The translations under genes were made by a program, and so were the position numbers. Under the pieces are notes generated by a model. That model was given only the letters and a program-made list of their open reading frames with translations. It did not search any database and was not told the DNA's origin. Positions 52,577-62,207 of a stretch of 64,000 nt of DNA are shown piece by piece; positions within the stretch are counted from its first letter, which is position 1, and each line of letters begins with the position of its first letter. Origin of the DNA: Streptomyces sp. NBC_01241 (GTDB lineage: Bacteria; Actinomycetota; Actinomycetes; Streptomycetales; Streptomycetaceae); the NCBI RefSeq assembly GCF_041435435.1, contig NZ_CP108494.1:8792952-8856951 (forward strand), given 5' to 3'.

Positions 52577-54676
52577 CTACTCTCCTTCGTCGAGGACGGC
52601 GTCGCCGCCCTTGATGTGGCGGGCGGGGTTGTAGCCCTGTTCCATGAGGTCGACGGCCCAGAGCATGGACTGGACGCCCTCGAGCTTGGCCAGGCCCGGG
52701 GTGGGTCCGAGTCGGAAGCCGCCGGGCTGCGGCTTGCCGGACGCGGCGTAGGGCAGGAAGTCCAGCGGCGAGTCGCCCGGGCTGGGGTAGACGACGCAGT
52801 CGGAGAGTACGGCGAGTGGGTACAGGCCCGTCATGGTGGCCATGTTGCGCAGTTTGCGGTGCATGTTGATGCGGGCCTTGGAGATGACGGCGGCGCGGAT
52901 GTCGGGACGCCAGGTCGGCCGCTGGAGGGCCGGCCACCGCTCGCCCTCCTGGTACTTCTTGCCCTGCGGGCGTTCGCGCAGCTTGCCGATACCGCCCTTG
53001 ACGGTCGCCTTGATGGCCGCGAGGACGGCCGCCATCGCCGGGTCCACGTCCTTGTGCTGCTCCATCGCAGCGAGGAACTCAGCGTCGTCCAGATCTTTGG
53101 TGACGCCGAGGTCGGCGAGGGTGTCGACGTAGGCGGTCTTCAACCGGTCGTGCCACGGATCGAGGTAGGCGCCGGTCTCGCGGCGCAGGTACCCCTCCAG
53201 CGGAGCGACGTTGTAGCCGAGTTCCTGGGCGTAGGCGACGGTGTGCGTCTGGTACCAGGCCGGCCCGGCCGGGCGGCTGCCGTCCGGCGTGAACGGCGAG
53301 GGCAGACGCGGGTCCACCTCGACGTGGGACAGATCGACCAGCCAGCTCCCGGGGATCTTCGGGTTGAACGTCGGGGCACGGAAGTGGTCCGGCGCGGACA
53401 GGCCGACGACCAGGCGGGCCGCTGCGGCGAGAAAGGCGGTGTTCAGGTCGAGGCCGACCGCGTAGGGCAGCGTGCACTCCTCATCCGTCAGCAGGCTGAC
53501 GTCGCGCACCCACTGGTACGCCTCCTCGTTGAGGAACCCGCCGCTCCAGCCGCTGTCGACGACGACGGGGTGTTCGGCGGTGGCCTCCGGCGGCGCCGGG
53601 TCCATCGGCTCCGCCCCCAGCGAGCCGGGATTGTGGCCGGGCACCCAGTTCCCCGTCGCCGGGTCCTGCACCGCGCGGGTGGGCGGGCGCAGCGCCGTCA
53701 TCAGCTCCAGCCCGGACACGGCAGTCGACCCGCGCGGCGTGATGACCCGCTGGGCATAGATGCCCAGGACGCGGGCGATGTCGGCCGGCTCCATCTGCGC
53801 AACGCCGGGCCAGGACCGCTCATCGAGGGCGTCCCACGACAGGATCGCCAGCTGCACGCACTGCCGCTCGCGCCCCTGGACCTTGCGGTAGATCCTTGCC
53901 CACGGCCCGAACCCGCGCTGGGTGAGCCGCCATTTCGCCTCCACCACCTGCTTGACCACCGGGTGATCCTCTGCAAGGCGCAGGGAGCGGCGCTGCTCAT
54001 GGCCCTCCAAGCGCTCGGGCAGTCCGAGCTTCACGGCGGCCGCGGCGGTGAGCACGATCAGCGGGTCGCTGTCCTTGCCGTTGCGGTGCAGACGCGCCGC
54101 ACCGAGCCCGGACTCGCGCAGCGTCCACTCCACCAGCTCCACCACGCTTGTCGCCGGGCAGTCGAGCACGATGCCATCGACACCGTACGCGGAGCCGCCA
54201 CCGCCCAGCACCGCGAGCGGGCCATGCGGGAACCGCGGATCGGCTACCGGCCTTGCAGCCTTTTGAGGGGCCGGACGCCGCGATGTCACGCCGGCCCGGG
54301 TGGCGAGACGCGCCGGCTCCGCACCTGGAACGTCGACAGACTGCGGGGCGTCTGCCGACTCCACCTCGGACGCGGTCGGTGCGGCCAACGCTGCCGGCAC
54401 CGTCGCGGCAGCCGGGACGGCACCGGGGGCCGGATACTTCGCCGCCCACCCGTTCAGCAGCCGCTGGTAGGCATCAAGGCGCGGCGACTTCGGCTCGCTT
54501 CGGCCGTTCTCCCAGTTCTTCACAGACTGGGTCGTCGTCTTCAACGCGGTAGCGAGGCGGGCCTGGGTGATACCGGCGGCCTCACGCAGCCGGGCCCGCT
54601 CCGCCGGAGGCGGCAGGTGCGGCTCCTCGTTCAACAGAGCGTCGACGGACGCGAACAGCTCTTCCTCAGATGCCAT
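52577..54676 (-). CDS. tap: Telomere-associated protein Tap
   Basis: 699 residues, close to the roughly 740 of Streptomyces Tap, which binds the telomere 3' overhang and recruits Tpg. N-terminal Xre-type helix-turn-helix (LREAAGITQARLATALKTTT, then QSVKNWENG), an Ala/Pro-rich linker (about 90-150) and a long conserved body containing FRAPTFNPKIPGSWLVDLSH and ending with DCVVYPSPGDSPLDFLPYAA and GPTPGLAKLEGVQSMLWAVD. It is the first gene of the tap-tpg operon. A broken second copy of its 3' end lies at 37871-38124. Confidence 0.85.
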   Translation of the reverse strand: MASEEELFASVDALLNEEPHLPPPAERARLREAAGITQARLATALKTTTQSVKNWENGRSEPKSPRLDAYQRLLNGWAAKYPAPGAVPAAATVPAALAAPTASEVESADAPQSVDVPGAEPARLATRAGVTSRRPAPQKAARPVADPRFPHGPLAVLGGGGSAYGVDGIVLDCPATSVVELVEWTLRESGLGAARLHRNGKDSDPLIVLTAAAAVKLGLPERLEGHEQRRSLRLAEDHPVVKQVVEAKWRLTQRGFGPWARIYRKVQGRERQCVQLAILSWDALDERSWPGVAQMEPADIARVLGIYAQRVITPRGSTAVSGLELMTALRPPTRAVQDPATGNWVPGHNPGSLGAEPMDPAPPEATAEHPVVVDSGWSGGFLNEEAYQWVRDVSLLTDEECTLPYAVGLDLNTAFLAAAARLVVGLSAPDHFRAPTFNPKIPGSWLVDLSHVEVDPRLPSPFTPDGSRPAGPAWYQTHTVAYAQELGYNVAPLEGYLRRETGAYLDPWHDRLKTAYVDTLADLGVTKDLDDAEFLAAMEQHKDVDPAMAAVLAAIKATVKGGIGKLRERPQGKKYQEGERWPALQRPTWRPDIRAAVISKARINMHRKLRNMATMTGLYPLAVLSDCVVYPSPGDSPLDFLPYAASGKPQPGGFRLGPTPGLAKLEGVQSMLWAVDLMEQGYNPARHIKGGDAVLDEGE

Positions 54677-54840
54677 GTGTCTCTACCTCCAGTCTGGACA
54701 GTAGCAGAATTTACCCTTGCGTTTAACTCAAACATTTAACCCGTCCACAAGTCTGCCAATCTGACGTCAGAGGAGCGCGTCAGAAGCGAACACCCGTACG
54801 TAAAGGGTGAGTTGACGGATTTTTCTGTCCTGTTTCTGCG

Positions 54841-54933
54841 ATGTGCAGGCAGTCCCGCTCTTCTATAGGCATGTGAGGCTCTGTCCCGGTCATGTGCAGG
54901 CAGGTTCTGGAGAGTTACGGTCTTGTGCAGGTG
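54841..54933 (+). repeat. Repeat block C: four TGTGCAGGC-type units upstream of tap
   Basis: ATGTGCAGGCA (54841-54851), TATAGGCA (54864-54871), ATGTGCAGGCA (54892-54902), TTGTGCAGGTG (54923-54933). About 80 percent of the surrounding 78 bases match block A at 39069-39145. The remaining gap 54677-54840 is the tap promoter region. Confidence 0.6.
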
Positions 54934-54935
54934 CG

Positions 54936-55560
54936 GCGGTCACGGCGCTGGATTCCTACGACTGGACGGGCCGTACGGTCGAGTACCACCGTGCGTAGGT
55001 CCGGGAGCACCTCGGCTTCCGCGAGTGCAGCGTCGCGGACGCGGAGAAGCTGACGGCGTATCCGGCCGAGCACGTTGCGCACAAGGAACGCAGGCCCGAG
55101 CAGGTCCGGGTGGAGCTGCCGGCACATTGCCGCATGGAGAGCATGGAACCGCCCACGCCGGGCCGGTGCGACCGGATCGTGGCGGCTGCCCTGCGGGCGC
55201 CCGAGGAGTCGCTGACTGCGCAGATCTCCTCACGGGGCTGACGGCGGAGGACCATCGAGCGGCTGGCCGGCTCCGGCGGCCGCCGGCAACCGACCAGGAC
55301 GACGACGCCGGACCCGACCATGTGGCGGTACGGAGGGCGAGGACGCCTCCGGCGCCGGGGCGACCTCAAGGAAGCGGTCTACGTCAACACCCTCATGCTC
55401 CAAGACATCCTCGGTGAACCGGAGTGCGGCAGAGCTCCTCGCCCGCCGGACCGGCGCTTTCGACCGACCCCGCTCTTCTGGTCCCATGTCCGCCCGTAGG
55501 AGAGGCCAATTTCGACATGGACGCCCGTCTCAACCTCGCTGCGGCCACCATGCCCGGCCC
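54936..55560 (+). pseudogene. Tn3-family transposase (TnpA), decayed with a large internal deletion
   Basis: The N-terminal DUF4158-type region is readable (LDSYDWTGRTVEYHRA, stop, REHLGFRECSVADAEKLTAY) up to about 55240. After a short degenerate stretch, the C-terminal end of a Tn3 transposase appears (EAVYVNTLMLQDILGEPE, then PLFWSHVRP and, in another frame, NFDMDARLNL) at about 55370-55545. Internal stops and frameshifts are present, and the catalytic core between the two parts is absent. Confidence 0.7.
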
Positions 55561-55804
55561 TCGGGCCCCGCTGGATGACCAGCCGACCCCACCCCGGGAC
55601 CGGGAGAAGGCGGAGCTTCCGCCGATGCAGGCAAAGCGGTAGCGGGGCCGTTCTGAACCCTGCCACCTGTGCCGGGCGGCGCTGGGACGGTGAGTTCCAA
55701 CGCGAGCGGGGACCTGGTGGTTGTGCAGAGGCGTCCTGTGCTAACAGTTGAAGTTCATCCATGCTGCTGAGGGCGCGCGTTCGTCGGCTGCGGGGAGGGG
55801 GCGA

Positions 55805-56395
55805 GTGGGTGTGTCGCGACGTAGGAAGATCACGGTCATGGTGGCGGCGGTCGTGTTGACCGTGTCGACGCCGTTCTTCTGGCTGCTGGACAGCCCAGAT
55901 ACCGGCCAGTTGGTTGCCGCCTCGGTCCAGGGCGCCACCGGTATTGCCGCCCTGGTTTGGGCGCTGATGCAGTCCCCAGCCACCCCACAGCCCCGGGTTG
56001 CGGTGGTCGATACCGGGAAGGCCAAGGCCACCGGTGGAGGCCGGGCGTCCACCGGCGTGCGACGCCCGCAAGATGCCGGGAGCGGGGCGATTCGGGCGGA
56101 GCGTCGCCGCCCGCGCCCGCGGCGCCCGGCTCGGCCGCCCGCCGGCCATGACCGAGGAACAGGTGCGCCACGCCCGCGACCTGCTCACTCACCCAGAGAA
56201 CTCCGTCTCCTCGATCGCCAAGTTCCTCGGCGTCTCCCGCGACACGATCTGCAAGTACGTGCCCGAGCTGAAGGGCGGACGACTCGCGCTCGCCGAGCCG
56301 ACAGGGGCAGCCGCACTGCCCCGCCCAGCGCAGTCGGCAAAGTAACCACGGCATCGCCCCAGGTCAGCGATATCCGTTGTTCTTGCGGCGGCTGA
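55805..56395 (+). CDS. Small two-TM membrane protein; its reading frame runs on into a resolvase remnant
   Basis: From a GTG at 55805 (or 55811) behind GGAGGGGGCG: a short basic N terminus (SRRRK), a first hydrophobic segment (ITVMVAAVVLTVSTPFFWLL), a second (VAASVQGATGIAALVWALM) and a glycine-rich tail (TGKAKATGGGRASTGV) at about 56055. After that the frame is Arg/Pro-rich and out of phase with a resolvase C terminus on the same strand, so the natural stop was probably lost by fusion. No known function. Confidence 0.5.
   Translation: MGVSRRRKITVMVAAVVLTVSTPFFWLLDSPDTGQLVAASVQGATGIAALVWALMQSPATPQPRVAVVDTGKAKATGGGRASTGVRRPQDAGSGAIRAERRRPRPRRPARPPAGHDRGTGAPRPRPAHSPRELRLLDRQVPRRLPRHDLQVRARAEGRTTRARRADRGSRTAPPSAVGKVTTASPQVSDIRCSCGG
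56104..56345 (+). pseudogene. C-terminal piece of a serine resolvase (TnpR-like)
   Basis: Reads GRPPAMTEEQVRHARDLLTH followed by SVSSIAKFLGVSRDTICKYV, the helix-turn-helix end of Tn3-type resolvases, to a stop at 56345. The catalytic domain is missing. Probably from the same Tn3 element as the transposase remnant upstream. Confidence 0.65.
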
Positions 56396-56460
56396 CCCGG
56401 CCCCCTCAGGTGGGCGGAAATCCGCTTGGTGAACCCTCTCGCCCGTGCTGAAATGCGCGG

Positions 56461-57237
56461 ATGGATACTTCTGAGGTACTCGCCCTCTTCGACCGTCAGA
56501 TGCGGCGGGATACCCTCGCCGACGCGCCCGGCGCCCGGGTCGAGCGGGTCGGCAAGGTGGTGCGGCAGGTCGGCGTCGAGGGCGGCTGGAGCGCGGTCGT
56601 CTGGTCCGGCCTGGACCAGGCCACGGCGCGGCCGGCGATCGCCGAGCAGGTGCAGTACTTCACCGAGCTGGGCCGTGAGTTCGAGTGGAAGCTCTACTCG
56701 CACGACCAGCCGGAGGATCTCGGCGAGCTGCTGCTGGCGGCCGGGTTCGAGGCTGAGCCCGACGAGGCCCTGATGATCGCCCGGATCGCCGACCTGCCCG
56801 ATGGCAGCGGACTGCCCGAGGGTGTCCGGCTGCACCCGGTGACTACCCCAGCCGACGTGGAGCTCATGCTGTCCGCGCACGAGGGGGCGTTCGAGACGAC
56901 TGCGGACTGGTTGCGGCCGAGCCTGCTCGACATGCTGGCCGAGAGCCCGGGGGCGGTCAGCATGGTCGTCGCGATGGCCGGCGACATGCCGGTCTGCGGG
57001 GCGCGGATGGAACTACACCCGGGCACCGAGTTCGCCAGCCTCTGGGGCGGCGGCACCGTACCCGCCTGGCGCGGCCGGGGGATCTACCGGGCGCTGGTTG
57101 CGCACCGCGCCGAGATCGCCGCCGAGCACGGCTACCACTACCTGCAGGTGGACGCCTCCGACCAGAGCCGCCCGATCCTGCAGCGGCTCGGCTTCGCCGC
57201 TCTGAGCACCACGACCCCGTACGTGTACAAGCCGTAG
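56461..57237 (+). CDS. GNAT-family N-acetyltransferase
   Basis: 258 residues with an N-terminal GNAT-like half and a C-terminal acetyltransferase domain whose acetyl-CoA loop is GGTVPAWRGRGIYRALVAHR, followed by YHYLQVDASDQSRPILQRLGF. It is complete and lies between the Tn3 remnants and the IS1182 element. Substrate unknown; members of this family include drug- and toxin-acetylating enzymes, but nothing here specifies one. Confidence 0.88.
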   Translation: MDTSEVLALFDRQMRRDTLADAPGARVERVGKVVRQVGVEGGWSAVVWSGLDQATARPAIAEQVQYFTELGREFEWKLYSHDQPEDLGELLLAAGFEAEPDEALMIARIADLPDGSGLPEGVRLHPVTTPADVELMLSAHEGAFETTADWLRPSLLDMLAESPGAVSMVVAMAGDMPVCGARMELHPGTEFASLWGGGTVPAWRGRGIYRALVAHRAEIAAEHGYHYLQVDASDQSRPILQRLGFAALSTTTPYVYKP

Positions 57238-57416
57238 CCGGTACCCCCTGCTCAACGCTTCTCGCTCGCGGGCTGGAGCACTTCGGCCGGGCAGGGGTGA
57301 GGAACCTCCCGGGCCTGGAGGACTCTGGTGCGCAATTCTCTGCGGCTGCTTGACCGGTAGGTGATGATCGTTCCTGCGGTCGTTACGTGTCGTCCGGCCG
57401 TGGAGGGTGGGTTGTG

Positions 57417-58969
57417 ATGTCGTTGCGGCCGATGGGGCTGCCGCCGGTGCCGGAGCAGACGGTGCGGGTCGCGCGGGCGGCGTTCCCGCAGGGGAGTTTG
57501 GCGATCCGGGTGCGGGACCGGCTCGGGGAGGTCTTCACCGATGAGCCGTTCGCCGAGGCGTTCGGGGTGCGTGGGGCGCCGGGTCTGTCGCCGGGGATGC
57601 TGTCGCTGGTCACGGTGTTGCAGTTCGCGGAGAATTTGACTGATCGGCAGGCCGCGGCGATGGCGATACGGGCCATCGACTGGAAGTACGCCCTCGGCCT
57701 GGAGCTGACGGACACCGGCTTCGACCACAGTGTGCTGCCCCGGTTCCGGGCCCGCCTGGTCGGCAACGGCATGGAGCGTGTCGTCTTCGACCGGCTCCTT
57801 GAGTACTGCGTGGACGCCGGGCTGGTGGCCGCGGGAGGAAAGCAGCGCACCGATTCCACCCATGTGGTCAGCGCGGTACGGGACTTGAACCGGTTGGAGC
57901 TGGCCGGGGAGAGCGTGCGGGCTGCGCTGGAGGCGCTGTCGGTCGCGGCACCGGACTGGCTGGCCCGGGCCGTGGACGTGCCGGAGTTCGCCCACCGCTA
58001 CGGACCTCGGGTCGACAGCTGGAAACTGCCCGGCTCCAAGGTCAAGCGCGACCAGTTGTCCCAGGTCTACGGACAGGACGCGTTGCGGCTGTGCCGGGCC
58101 GTCTGGTCGCCCGACGCGCCGGCCTGGCTGCGGGAGATCGGGGCCGTGGACATCATGCGCCAAGTCCTCGTGCAGACCTACACCGTCCGCACCAGCAGCC
58201 GGGGCAAGGAGGTGGTCAGCAAGCGGGAAGCCGACGAGGACGGTGTCCCGCCCGGCCATCTCCGCCTCGCCTCGCCCTACGACACCGACGCCCGCTGGTC
58301 CGCCAAGGGCGACGACCTGTTCTGGCTCGGCTACAAGGTCCATCTCACCGAGAGCTGCGACAACACCCCCCGAAGCCGAAGCCGAAGCCGAAGCCGAAGC
58401 CGAAGCCGAAGCCGAAGTCCGGGGACGGCCGAACCTGATCACGGATGTGACCACCACCCTGTCGACGGTGCCGGACGTGAAGGCCACCGCGCCGATCCAG
58501 CAACAACTCGCCGACCGCGGCCTGCCGCCCGCCGAGCACTACCTGGACTCCGGTTACCCCTCCGCCGAACTGATCGAGACCGCCCGCAGCCGCGGAACCG
58601 TCATGGTCACTCCCGTCCTCCTCGACCGATCCGCCCAGGCCAAGAGCCACGCCGGCTACGACAAGAGCGCCTTCCGGATCGACTGGAAAGCCCGACGGGT
58701 CCGCTGCCCCCAGGGCAACACCAGCACCGGATGGCGCGGTGCAGGACAACGCGAACGGAGACGCCATCGTCGTCGAGTTCGCTAAGACGGACTGCCGAAG
58801 CATGCCCCCGTCCGACCCGAGTGCACCTCGGCCCGGCGCGGCAACCGCATGCTCACCCTCTACCCCGAGCACCTGCACACCGTCCTCGCCGCCGCCCGCG
58901 CCGAACAGAAGACCAAGACCTGGAAGGACAAGTACGCCCTGCGGGCCGGAGTGGAAGGAACCATCAACC
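57417..58969 (+). pseudogene. IS1182-type transposase, exon 1, with frameshifts
   Basis: Begins MSLRPMGLPPVPEQ behind GGAGGG (ATG 57417; GTG 57414 also possible). It has the DUF772-type N terminus (LQFAENLTDRQAAAMAIRAI) and catalytic-domain segments QRTDSTHVVSAVRDL and LGYKVHLTESCD. The frame shifts at a six-C run next to the hexamer repeat (about 58366), again near 58735 and near 58800; the sequence picks up as NLITDVTTTLSTVPDVKATA and later LYPEHLHTVLAAARAEQKTK and GVEGTIN. The group II intron interrupts it after base 58969. Confidence 0.82.
58371..58418 (+). repeat. Hexanucleotide tandem repeat (CGAAGC)7 plus CGAAGT
   Basis: Seven perfect CGAAGC copies (58371-58412) and one CGAAGT. In the intact frame they would encode an Ala-Glu run inside the transposase; after the frameshift they read Arg-Ser. 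Confidence 0.95.
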
Positions 58970-59625
58970 GTGCGACACGAGGGCGCACGATACGAGTGAA
59001 CACACCGAGTGGAGGTTCGATGTTGAAGGTGTAGTTCCGGGCCAGTGTCCAGGGTCTGTCCCCACCCTGACGTGCGTTGCGGGTAACCGCGGGGTGCGGA
59101 GCTCAGGGGGTCAAGCCCAAGGGTGCCCGTGCCATCCGGGGACCACAGGCGAAGGGGAAGACTGGACGGGCGAACGACGAGTGAACCCCTGGTTGATGTC
59201 TCGTCAGGTATCAGCTCCGGATGATGGATCGCTCTGCCGGAGTCCAGGAACCGGCCGTTGAGAGGCGGCAAGCGGCGACTGTAAGAGGTGAGTTGCAGTC
59301 GTAGGACACCGCTGTTCCCGGGGCATAGGGGGCGCCCACCCCAGTCGGATCTCGTACGTGTGCAACGCGGAAACCCCGTCGGGGTCCGGGGCCGGTTATC
59401 CGGTGCCCGGTTGGCCGACCGCGAGGAGAGCTCAACTCCCCGGCGGGAACAGGAGGACCCAAGAAGCGAACGCCGGCGGCCGAAAGGCAGCGGGAAAGCG
59501 GGACACGATGACCGGCCCCTCCGCCGGTCGTCTCGTATAACCGGCCGGATACGGGCAGCTGCCCGGACCCGAAAGGGTGCTGACGTGGGTCTGGTGGGCC
59601 TGTGAAGTGACGATGACCGAAGGCG

Positions 59626-60416
59626 ATGGAACCGAGGGACAAGTTGGACACCAAGGCGGTGAAGGAGGCCGGGATGGCAGATGCCGCTCCGGCTGTGATC
59701 GCGGTGGTGAACGGACCCGAGGACGATGTCACCGACTGGCTGTCGATCGACTGGCAGCGGGTGGATGACGACGTACGGCGGCTGCGGCAGAGGATCTTCA
59801 CGGCGTCACAGGCAGGGGACCTGAAGAGGGTCCGCAATTTGCAGAAGCTGATGCTCCGTTCCCGCGCCAACGCACTGCATGCGGTGCGGCGGGTGACGGA
59901 GGTCAACGCTGGCCGCGAGACGGCGGGCGTCGACGGCAAGGTGGTGCTGACCGCGCCCGGCAAGGCCGAGGTGGCCGACTGGGTGCAGCACCGCTCCGAG
60001 TCGTGGACGGCCCGGCCCGTCAGACGGGTGTATGTGCCGAAGCCCGACGGGCGTCGGCGTCCGCTCGGCATTCCCGTGATCTTGGACCGCTGTCTTCAGG
60101 CTGTGGTCCTTGGTGCTCTGGAGCCCGAGTGGGAGGCACGGTTCGAGCCGAGGTCCTACGGATTCAGGCCCGGCCGTGGCTGTCATGACGCGATCGAGTC
60201 CATCTTTCTGACCTGCCGGGGCCCCAACCCTGGTCGGCCATGGGTACTTGACGCGGACCTGGCGGCGGCATTCGACCGGATCGACCATGATCACTTGCTC
60301 CGGCGGCTCGGCACGTTTCCCGCGCGGGAACTGGTCGCGCAGTGGCTGCGGGCCGGTGTGGTCGAGGACGGTCGGCTCACCGAGACCGGGGGGAACTCCC
60401 CAGGGCGGTGTGATCA
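59626..60416 (+). pseudogene. Group II intron reverse transcriptase/maturase, N-terminal part
   Basis: Starts MEPRDKLDTKAVKEAG. Reverse-transcriptase blocks are visible: VYVPKPDGRRRPLGIPVILD, PRSYGFRPGRGCHDAI, and the first catalytic Asp in DADLAAAFDRIDHDHLL. One extra G in the run at about 60389-60394 shifts the frame just before the GTPQGGVI motif; read in the +1-corrected frame it continues to the insertion at 60417. The C-terminal part resumes at 62667. Confidence 0.88.
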
Positions 60417-62071
60417 CGCCCCCAACGCAATGGGTAACTCGGGCATGAGTCACCCTCCGTAGCGTCTTGATCTTGATGCTGGTCGTCGGCGGTGCGCTCA
60501 CGCACGGGTATGCGGTGCCGGATGGTGATCTTCTCGGGGCCGACGAGGACGTCCTTGACGAGGAGCCTCAGGACGCGCTGGCGCTCGGGGACCTCGGCTG
60601 TCCCAGCGTTCTCGCGGAGCTGGGCGAGGAAGCCTTCGAGGTCGTCAGCGAGCTTGAGGTAGGCGTCGCGGTCGGCGAGCTGGGCTTCCAGCGCGTCGAG
60701 TTGGCCACGCAGGTTACTCTCCCGGGCCCGCAGGCCGGGCATCCGGGCCCGCAGTTCATCGATGGTGACGAGCTGTTCCTGGAACGCCTCGATCATGCGC
60801 GTGATCGCTGCGGTGGCCTTGGCCAGGGCCAGTTCGAGACGGCTGCGCTGGCGGGTGGCGGGGTCGGAGGTGCGGGCACGGTCCAGCCGCTTGTCGATCT
60901 CGGACCGGATCAGGTGCGGGTCGGCGATCATGCCGATGATGTGGTCCCAGACGACGGTGTCGAGGTAGTCGGCGCGGACGGGCTTGTTGGTGCAGACCCG
61001 GCCGCCCGCGTAGCGGTAGTCGTCGGAGCCCAGGCACCGGTAGTAGTAGATCTTCTTGCCGGAGGAAGTAGTGGTCGAGGTGCGGTAGTAGCCGTATCCG
61101 CAGCTCACACACGCCGACAGCCCCTGAAGCAGGGAGGGGACCTTGCTGTTGCGCGAAGCGAAGCGCTTGTTGTCGGCGAGCCGCTGGGCGGCGCGTTCGA
61201 AGGTGGCCGGGGTGACGAGCGCGGGAACGGGGATGGTGATCCACTCCTCGCGGGGGCGGTCGGCGGTCTTGACGGCGCGCGGAGTACTGCGGCCCTCCAG
61301 GCGGGCCCGGCGGTTCAGGCCCGGGGACTCGTGGAGGATCTGGGTCTTGCCGAAGGCTGCCTGCCCTTGGTAGGCGGGGTTTTTGAGCATGCCCCAGACC
61401 ACGCTGCGGTCCCAGCGGGTCTTGCCGGTGCGGGTGGGAGTGCCGCTGTCGGTGAGCCAGCGGGTCAGGTCCGCGATGGAGACCCCGTCGTCGGTATAGC
61501 GGCGGAACAGCTCGACCACCAGCGCCGCCTCGGACTCGACGATCTCGTAGGTGGCCCCGCACTCGGGGGTCTTGCGCAGGTAGCGGTAGCCGAACGGGGC
61601 TCCGCCCAGCACGTTCACCGCCCCCGAGCGGGCCCGGTAGGTCTTCCCGCGCCGGTAGCGTTCCATCAGCTGGGCCTTCTCGTACTCGGCGAACATGCCC
61701 TGGAACTGGACCATCAGCTGGTCCTCGGGGCTGTCGCCGCGTGGGCCGCGGACGAACTCCACCCGGGTGCCTGCCCGGGCGAACTCCTCGACCAGCAGGG
61801 CCTGGTAAGCGAACTTGCGGGCGAGGCGGTCGGGCGCATAGCACAGCACCACATCCACGCCGACCTGGGCGACCAGGTCGCGCAGCCGCTCCAGCGCGGG
61901 CCGCACCAGGGTCGCCCCGGAGTGCCCCTCGTCCTCGAACACCCACTCCTCGGGCAGCTCAAGACGCTGTTCTGCGACGTGCGCGCGCAGGGCCGCGGTC
62001 TGCGAGCTGATCGTCTGGTCCTTCTTCTGCCGGGCCGAGGACACCCGGGCGTAGATCGCCACGCTGGTCAT
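60377..62071 (-). CDS. Large serine recombinase (resolvase + recombinase + zinc ribbon)
   Basis: 564 residues. The N-terminal catalytic domain has the nucleophile in YARVSS (Ser10/Ser11), then DRLARKF and a Recombinase domain (GAPFGYRYL). A zinc ribbon (CVSCGYGYYR ... YYYRCLG) and a C-terminal coiled coil (LRARESNLRGQLDALEAQLA) complete the usual layout. The ATG at 62071 has GGCAGGAG upstream. The last 20 or so codons lie in the terminal repeat and in the flanking maturase gene, so the original stop may have been different. It is the probable enzyme moving or excising the element. Confidence 0.9.
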   Translation of the reverse strand: MTSVAIYARVSSARQKKDQTISSQTAALRAHVAEQRLELPEEWVFEDEGHSGATLVRPALERLRDLVAQVGVDVVLCYAPDRLARKFAYQALLVEEFARAGTRVEFVRGPRGDSPEDQLMVQFQGMFAEYEKAQLMERYRRGKTYRARSGAVNVLGGAPFGYRYLRKTPECGATYEIVESEAALVVELFRRYTDDGVSIADLTRWLTDSGTPTRTGKTRWDRSVVWGMLKNPAYQGQAAFGKTQILHESPGLNRRARLEGRSTPRAVKTADRPREEWITIPVPALVTPATFERAAQRLADNKRFASRNSKVPSLLQGLSACVSCGYGYYRTSTTTSSGKKIYYYRCLGSDDYRYAGGRVCTNKPVRADYLDTVVWDHIIGMIADPHLIRSEIDKRLDRARTSDPATRQRSRLELALAKATAAITRMIEAFQEQLVTIDELRARMPGLRARESNLRGQLDALEAQLADRDAYLKLADDLEGFLAQLRENAGTAEVPERQRVLRLLVKDVLVGPEKITIRHRIPVRERTADDQHQDQDATEGDSCPSYPLRWGRDHTALGSSPRSR

Positions 62072-62207
62072 CGCTCACTCCTGCCTGCTCCAGGCGATCC
62101 CGTATCCGGGCCCGCCGCTGCGGAACCAACGCCGCATAGGCCGCGGACAAGTCCGCCGCCGCATGACGGTCGAAGACCGCCTCCACCTCCACCGGCCGGC
62201 CGCTCAC
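61959..62207 (-). CDS. Small ORF overlapping the recombinase start, unknown function
   Basis: 82 residues from a GTG at 62207 that overlaps the TGA stop of the upstream gene. The first half (VEAVFDRHAAADLSAAYAAL) looks protein-like; the second half overlaps the recombinase gene in another frame by more than 110 bases and is Arg/Gly-rich. It may be real only as a short coupling peptide. Confidence 0.35.
   Translation of the reverse strand: MSGRPVEVEAVFDRHAAADLSAAYAALVPQRRARIRDRLEQAGVSDDQRGDLRPGVLGPAEEGPDDQLADRGPARARRRTAS

Noticed and set aside
58371..58418. Tandem hexamer repeat considered as CRISPR-like
   Set aside because: No spacers; a simple direct microsatellite inside a transposase gene.
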